This document shows, one piece after another, positions 6,919 through 9,645 of a DNA stretch of 9,645 nt (positions within the stretch are counted from its first letter, which is position 1; every line of letters starts with the position of its first letter). Source of the stretch: Coriobacteriaceae bacterium (GTDB lineage Bacteria; Actinomycetota; Coriobacteriia; Coriobacteriales; Atopobiaceae); the NCBI GenBank assembly GCA_004557505.1, contig SFGZ01000024.1, positions 1 to 9,645 on the forward strand. The letters run 5' to 3'. Below the pieces are notes generated by a model. The model saw only the letters and a list, made by a program, of their open reading frames with translations, ran no database searches and was not told the origin of the DNA. Both the position numbers and the translations under genes were made by a program.

Positions 6919-8990
6919 GCCAGGAACCCCCTCATGAGCTCGCCGAGGCCGTCCTCGAGCTCGAGGATCTCCTTCGCGATGACCTCGGGGTCGCGGGGCT
7001 TCTCATACTTGTAGAAGTACCTGTTGAACGAGATTGACGTGCCGACCACGCCCACCCCACCGTCGCCGAGCGGGTTGGAGGTGAGGCCGGTCTTCTTGTC
7101 GAACCTCGGCTCGTCGATCACGGACGCGTCCACGACGGCGTCGGGTGCGTAGGGCAGCACCTCGCTCGCCATGTAGTCGTCGATGTCCATGCCGAGCGGC
7201 ACGTTCTCGGAGTCCCTCAGCTCGGGGTCGAACACGGGGTTGCCCTTCGCGTCGACCGCCGGCTCCGCGGAGGGGTCTTGCCGACCGAACACCTTGACGA
7301 GCGCCTCGACGAGCTTCGTCTTCTGCGGCTTAGGGTTCTCGAGCCTCTTGAAGAGCCCATCGACGTCCTTGAGGAGCTGAGCATAGGTGAGCGCGTCGCC
7401 CTCGTTCGCCGTCGCCCACAACCGGATGGCCGCCCGGTTTTCCCCAGTCATCTTCTCCATGGGTTTGCTGAACGAGAAGAGCTCGTCGAGCTTCTCGGGC
7501 GTAGGCTCGACGAACACGCGCAACGGGCGCTGGGTCGTCACCTTGCGGTACATGAAGTCCTCGACGGGAACGATGACCGACTTACCGTGGTCGTGACCGT
7601 CGACGTAAGTGCGGACGATCCACGCTGCCTGCTCCTCGCCGATCTCGTATCGCTTGTTGCCCTGGCTCTTGCGCAGCGCCGTCCTCTCCTCGGAGGCGTC
7701 GATGAGCTGGACGTAGCCCTTGCGGTTCTCGGGCTTATGGTTGTTGAGCACCCAGACATAGGTGGCGATGCCCGTACGGAAGAAAATCTCGGTCGGGAGC
7801 TTCACGATGCAGTCGACCAGGTCCTCATGGAAGAGCCAGCGGCGGATGTTCGAGGGCCCGCTTCCCGCGTCCCCGTTGAACAGAGGAGAGCCGGAGAGCA
7901 CGATGGCCGCCTTGCCGCCGCCCTCCTCGACAGGCGCCATCTTCGCGGCGACGTTCTGAAGGAACAGCATGCTCCCGTCGTCGATGCTGGGAAGGCCCGC
8001 GCCGAACCTGCCGCCGAAGCCCCTCTGCGCCTCCTCGACCACGCCGTCCTGCTCCTTCCTCCACTCCTTCCCGTAAGGTGGGTTGGTGAGCTGGTAGTTG
8101 AAGGTGCGCCCATCGAACCTGTCGTCGTCGAGGGTGTCGCCGAGCATGATGCCCGCCGAGAGGTCGCTCATCTGGTCGAGCACGTCACCGGAGCCACCGG
8201 CGATGTTGCGCAGCATAAGGGCCGCCTTGCCCATGGCCCACGTCGCGTCTTCGAGTTCCTGGCCGTAGGGGACGATCTTGGTGGGGCTGCTGAAGTGTCC
8301 CTTGTCGTGCCATTCGTCGAGCTGGTCGAGCGCGTCGCAGATGAAGCCACAGGTCCCGCAGCTGCCATCGTAGAGCGTGCGGATGTCGCCGTTGTCGGCG
8401 TTGAGCAGCGTGTCCTCGTTTGCGAAGAGCAGCGCGGTGGCGAGGCGAGCGACGTCCTTGGGCGTCATGAAGTCCTCGGCGTCCTGCGAGATCTCCTCGC
8501 CGTAGCGCTGGATGAGGTGCTCGTAGATGTCGGTCATCATGCGGTCCGAGACCGACTCAGGTCCAAGGTCGAAGCTCGCGAAGCGCGTGCAGACCTCGTA
8601 GAGCATGCCCTTCTCGTCGAGTTTCTCGCATGTCTGCCGCATCTCGAAGCGCTGCAAGACCTCGCGGGCGTTCGCGGAGAAGCCGTTGATGTAGGCCATG
8701 AGGGCGTCACAGGTCTTCGTGGCACCGAGGTTGGAGAGCGTGAAGCTCGTCACGTTGTAGAAGCAGTGGCCCGAGATGGCGCAGTACTTCGGGTCGTCGT
8801 CGTCCCAAACTCCCTTGGCGACTTGCCTACTGACCGCACCTCTCGTCGCATCGAGCGCGCACTCGAAGCGCCTCAGCACCGCAAAGGGCAGGATGAGCTT
8901 GTTGTAGTCGGCGGGGCGAATCACGTCGCGCACGTAGTTTGCGATGCCCCATATCTCGTTCACGTAGTCGAACGCGGACTTCTCGGCCAT
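6915..8990 (-). CDS. hsdM: Type I restriction-modification DNA methyltransferase subunit
   Basis: This 691-residue protein is the N6-adenine methyltransferase of the complex and uses S-adenosylmethionine to mark host DNA at the site chosen by HsdS. The N-terminal helical HsdM domain covers roughly 5-160 (DVIRPADYNKLILPFAVLRR at 22-41). The methylase core follows, with the SAM-binding motif DGSCGTCGF at 208-216 and the catalytic motif NPPYG at 303-307. Motif I departs from the common DPACGTGGF form (P to G, A to S, second G to C). The C-terminal region ends in LELEDGLGELMRGFLA, likely the HsdS contact. The ATG at 8990 is preceded by GAGAGGA with a 6-base spacer. It is the first gene of the operon and its stop overlaps the hsdS start. 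It is longer than the classical ~520-residue HsdM but within the range of larger members. Confidence 0.96.
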   Translation of the reverse strand: MAEKSAFDYVNEIWGIANYVRDVIRPADYNKLILPFAVLRRFECALDATRGAVSRQVAKGVWDDDDPKYCAISGHCFYNVTSFTLSNLGATKTCDALMAYINGFSANAREVLQRFEMRQTCEKLDEKGMLYEVCTRFASFDLGPESVSDRMMTDIYEHLIQRYGEEISQDAEDFMTPKDVARLATALLFANEDTLLNADNGDIRTLYDGSCGTCGFICDALDQLDEWHDKGHFSSPTKIVPYGQELEDATWAMGKAALMLRNIAGGSGDVLDQMSDLSAGIMLGDTLDDDRFDGRTFNYQLTNPPYGKEWRKEQDGVVEEAQRGFGGRFGAGLPSIDDGSMLFLQNVAAKMAPVEEGGGKAAIVLSGSPLFNGDAGSGPSNIRRWLFHEDLVDCIVKLPTEIFFRTGIATYVWVLNNHKPENRKGYVQLIDASEERTALRKSQGNKRYEIGEEQAAWIVRTYVDGHDHGKSVIVPVEDFMYRKVTTQRPLRVFVEPTPEKLDELFSFSKPMEKMTGENRAAIRLWATANEGDALTYAQLLKDVDGLFKRLENPKPQKTKLVEALVKVFGRQDPSAEPAVDAKGNPVFDPELRDSENVPLGMDIDDYMASEVLPYAPDAVVDASVIDEPRFDKKTGLTSNPLGDGGVGVVGTSISFNRYFYKYEKPRDPEVIAKEILELEDGLGELMRGFLA

Positions 8991-8996
8991 AGTCGG

Positions 8997-9028
8997 TCCT
9001 CTCTGGCAAAGACGATTTCAACCAGAGA
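8997..9028 (-). promoter_or_regulatory. hsdM: hsdM ribosome binding site with overlapping inverted repeat
   Basis: On the minus strand TCTCTGG (9028-9022) is complementary to CCAGAGA (9006-9000) across a 15-base loop. The second arm overlaps the first half of the Shine-Dalgarno GAGAGGA (9003-8997), six bases before the ATG at 8990. Folding would partly hide the site and lower hsdM translation. It could equally be a repressor-binding dyad. Confidence 0.45.
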
Positions 9029-9062
9029 TTTTACAACTTCAATGAGTTGCTTCGCATTAAAT

Positions 9063-9090
9063 CCAACCATTGGCTTAACATAATGGTAGG
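9063..9090. repeat. Inverted repeat in the hsdM-xre intergenic region
   Basis: CCAACCATT (9063-9071) pairs with AATGGTAGG (9082-9090) with one mismatch around a 10-base spacer. There is no T run, so it is not an obvious terminator. Its left arm overlaps one of the TGGTTGRA motifs, and the block 9062-9088 also resembles 170-195 at the other end of the operon. Confidence 0.55.
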
Positions 9091-9130
9091 AGGCTTTCTT
9101 CAACCAGAAAACTAACAAACCTAACCAATT

Positions 9131-9136
9131 ATTATA
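9131..9136 (-). promoter_or_regulatory. Candidate -10 box for the hsdM operon
   Basis: The minus strand reads TATAAT, a perfect -10 hexamer, in an AT-rich stretch about 140 bases before the hsdM ATG. No good -35 match stands 16-18 bases upstream of it. If used, the transcript would have a leader of roughly 130 bases carrying the hairpins at 9063-9090 and 9000-9028. Confidence 0.35.
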
Positions 9137-9158
9137 CATACCCCATATTTATGCGTTT

Positions 9159-9179
9159 GCCTACTATGCGTAGGCTTTT
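9159..9179 (+). terminator. Terminator-like hairpin upstream of xre
   Basis: GCCTAC (9159-9164) and GTAGGC (9170-9175) form a perfect 6-bp stem with the loop TATGC, followed by TTTT. A directly repeated TATGCGT (9150-9156 and 9165-9171) overlaps it. No plus-strand gene ends here, so it may insulate xre, act as an attenuator in a leader, or be a regulator-binding dyad. Confidence 0.4.
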
Positions 9180-9180
9180 G

Positions 9181-9282
9181 TTCTGGCGTTCGCTCATCAT
9201 TTCTGGTCTTCTGTGAGAAGAATTAGTATTTGCGGCACAGGAGCGGTCATGGCAGAAGACGGGGCACACAAAGAGAAGAAGG
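9181..9282 (+). repeat. Right copy of ~100-bp direct repeat (xre 5' region)
   Basis: This is the partner of 1-101, with the first 36 bases identical. It carries the AGGAG site (9239-9243) and start codon of the intact regulator, so this copy is attached to the functional gene. Just past the identical block it contains the palindrome TCTTCTGTGAGAAGA (9207-9221), whose right arm is missing from the left copy. Confidence 0.9.
9207..9221. promoter_or_regulatory. Possible operator palindrome upstream of xre
   Basis: TCTTCT and AGAAGA are perfect reverse complements with a 3-base centre (GTG), 27 bases before the regulator start codon. XRE-family proteins commonly bind such short dyads and often repress their own gene, so autoregulation is plausible. 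No second copy of the dyad was noticed. Confidence 0.35.
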
Positions 9283-9645
9283 AGCAGGCCCCGCACCATC
9301 CCAACCGTCTGCGCGAAATCCGCGATGTTCTCGGCATAAAGCATGCAGCTGAGCTTGCACGGATGATCGGCGTACGCCCCGGCACCTACCAGAACTGGGA
9401 AAACGGGAGCAAACAGCTGGATGCAGACACCATCCTCATGCTCTCCGAGAAGCTCGGATGCACGCCGAACGATATCCTCGGCCACAGCGAGGAAGGCCCC
9501 ATCTCAGGCAAGCTGAAGGCCATGTCGTCCGAGATCGATGAGGTCTTCGACCTCTATCTCGACAACGACCTTGTCGTGCAGGCGGATGTGAAGAACATCC
9601 TTCTCCGCCATGCCAAGCACCCGCAGAAGTTCGAGAAGCGCCACA
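9249..9645 (+). CDS. XRE-family helix-turn-helix regulator (3' end outside window)
   Basis: An open frame from the ATG at 9249 runs 132 codons to the window edge without a stop. Residues 19-78 form a typical XRE/Cro-C1 helix-turn-helix: NRLREIRDVLGI, then AAELARMIGV, then the recognition stretch RPGTYQNWENGSKQL, closing with MLSEKLGCTPNDILG. The first 17 residues are a charged extension. From residue 87 a second, probably helical region begins (LKAMSSEIDEVFDLYL) and is incomplete; it may serve dimerisation or signal sensing. AGGAG five bases upstream of the ATG supports this start. The gene diverges from hsdM across a 258-base intergenic region, so it could regulate the operon, itself, or neither. 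If the flanking repeat marks an insertion, xre may instead be a host gene next to the target. Targets cannot be told from sequence. Confidence 0.9.
   Translation, partial: MAEDGAHKEKKEQAPHHPNRLREIRDVLGIKHAAELARMIGVRPGTYQNWENGSKQLDADTILMLSEKLGCTPNDILGHSEEGPISGKLKAMSSEIDEVFDLYLDNDLVVQADVKNILLRHAKHPQKFEKRH

Larger units (their letters stand above)
215..8990 (-). other. Five-gene operon hsdM-hsdS-hsdR-transposase-HEPN
   Basis: All five genes run the same way with junctions of -4, +2, +1 and -1 bases. No space exists inside for promoters or terminators outside coding sequence. A terminator-like hairpin follows the last gene and an AT-rich upstream region precedes the first. A single transcript from about 9125 to about 130 is the simplest model, though internal promoters inside genes cannot be excluded. 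Confidence 0.85.

Noticed and set aside
7278..9083. 601-codon open frame on the plus strand opposite hsdM
   Set aside because: It is a mirror of the GC-rich hsdM codons. It is full of low-complexity V/L/E/R runs, matches no family I know, and hsdM on the other strand has clear motifs.
9132..9485. Minus-strand frame antisense to xre, including an ATGATG start inside the 36-bp repeat
   Set aside because: It overlaps the xre helix-turn-helix coding region on the other strand. The short internal version (22 codons) has no good ribosome binding site.
1..9645. CRISPR array, tRNA or rRNA genes
   Set aside because: No regularly spaced repeat array and no tRNA- or rRNA-like sequence was seen on either strand. 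Non-coding space is limited to about 210 bases on the left and 258 on the right.

Overview
The window looks like a defence-type accessory module from a high-GC Gram-positive bacterium. An actinobacterium of the gut Coriobacteriia kind would fit. This rests only on the strong G/C bias at third codon positions, the style of the proteins and the GC-rich Shine-Dalgarno context; no rRNA or housekeeping gene is present to fix the taxon.

Layout. Bases 1-109 hold a truncated copy of the upstream region and first codons of an XRE-type regulator gene. Bases 110-214 hold inverted repeats and a probable terminator. From 8990 down to 215 lies one dense minus-strand operon of five genes: hsdM, hsdS, hsdR, an ISL3-family transposase-like gene (DDE) and a HEPN-like gene. 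The junctions are a 4-nt overlap, a 2-nt gap, a 1-nt gap and a 1-nt overlap, so the genes are almost certainly co-transcribed and at least partly translationally coupled. Bases 8991-9248 are a regulatory region between the divergent hsdM and xre genes. From 9249 an XRE-family regulator reads rightward and leaves the window incomplete.

How the genes fit together. HsdM, HsdS and HsdR form a complete type I restriction-modification system. HsdS has two target recognition domains, HsdM keeps its methylase motifs, and HsdR keeps both nuclease and translocase motifs. The unusual part is the operon's tail. A full-length transposase-like protein with all its acidic catalytic residues sits in the transcript with no room for insertion-sequence ends, and it is followed by an AT-richer gene for a HEPN-like protein, a plausible RNase or abortive-infection effector. 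A hairpin overlaps the transposase ribosome binding site at the hsdR stop codon, which suggests the transposase is made only when hsdR is being translated.

Mobility signals. The whole unit is bracketed by direct copies of the xre 5' region (36 bp identical, then diverged). A short motif, TGGTTGRA, recurs in both non-coding flanks. One reading is that the five-gene operon is a mobile or formerly mobile defence unit that entered the 5' end of an xre gene, with the transposase-like protein as a candidate for binding the flanking motifs. That reading is inference; the repeats and gene order are seen directly.
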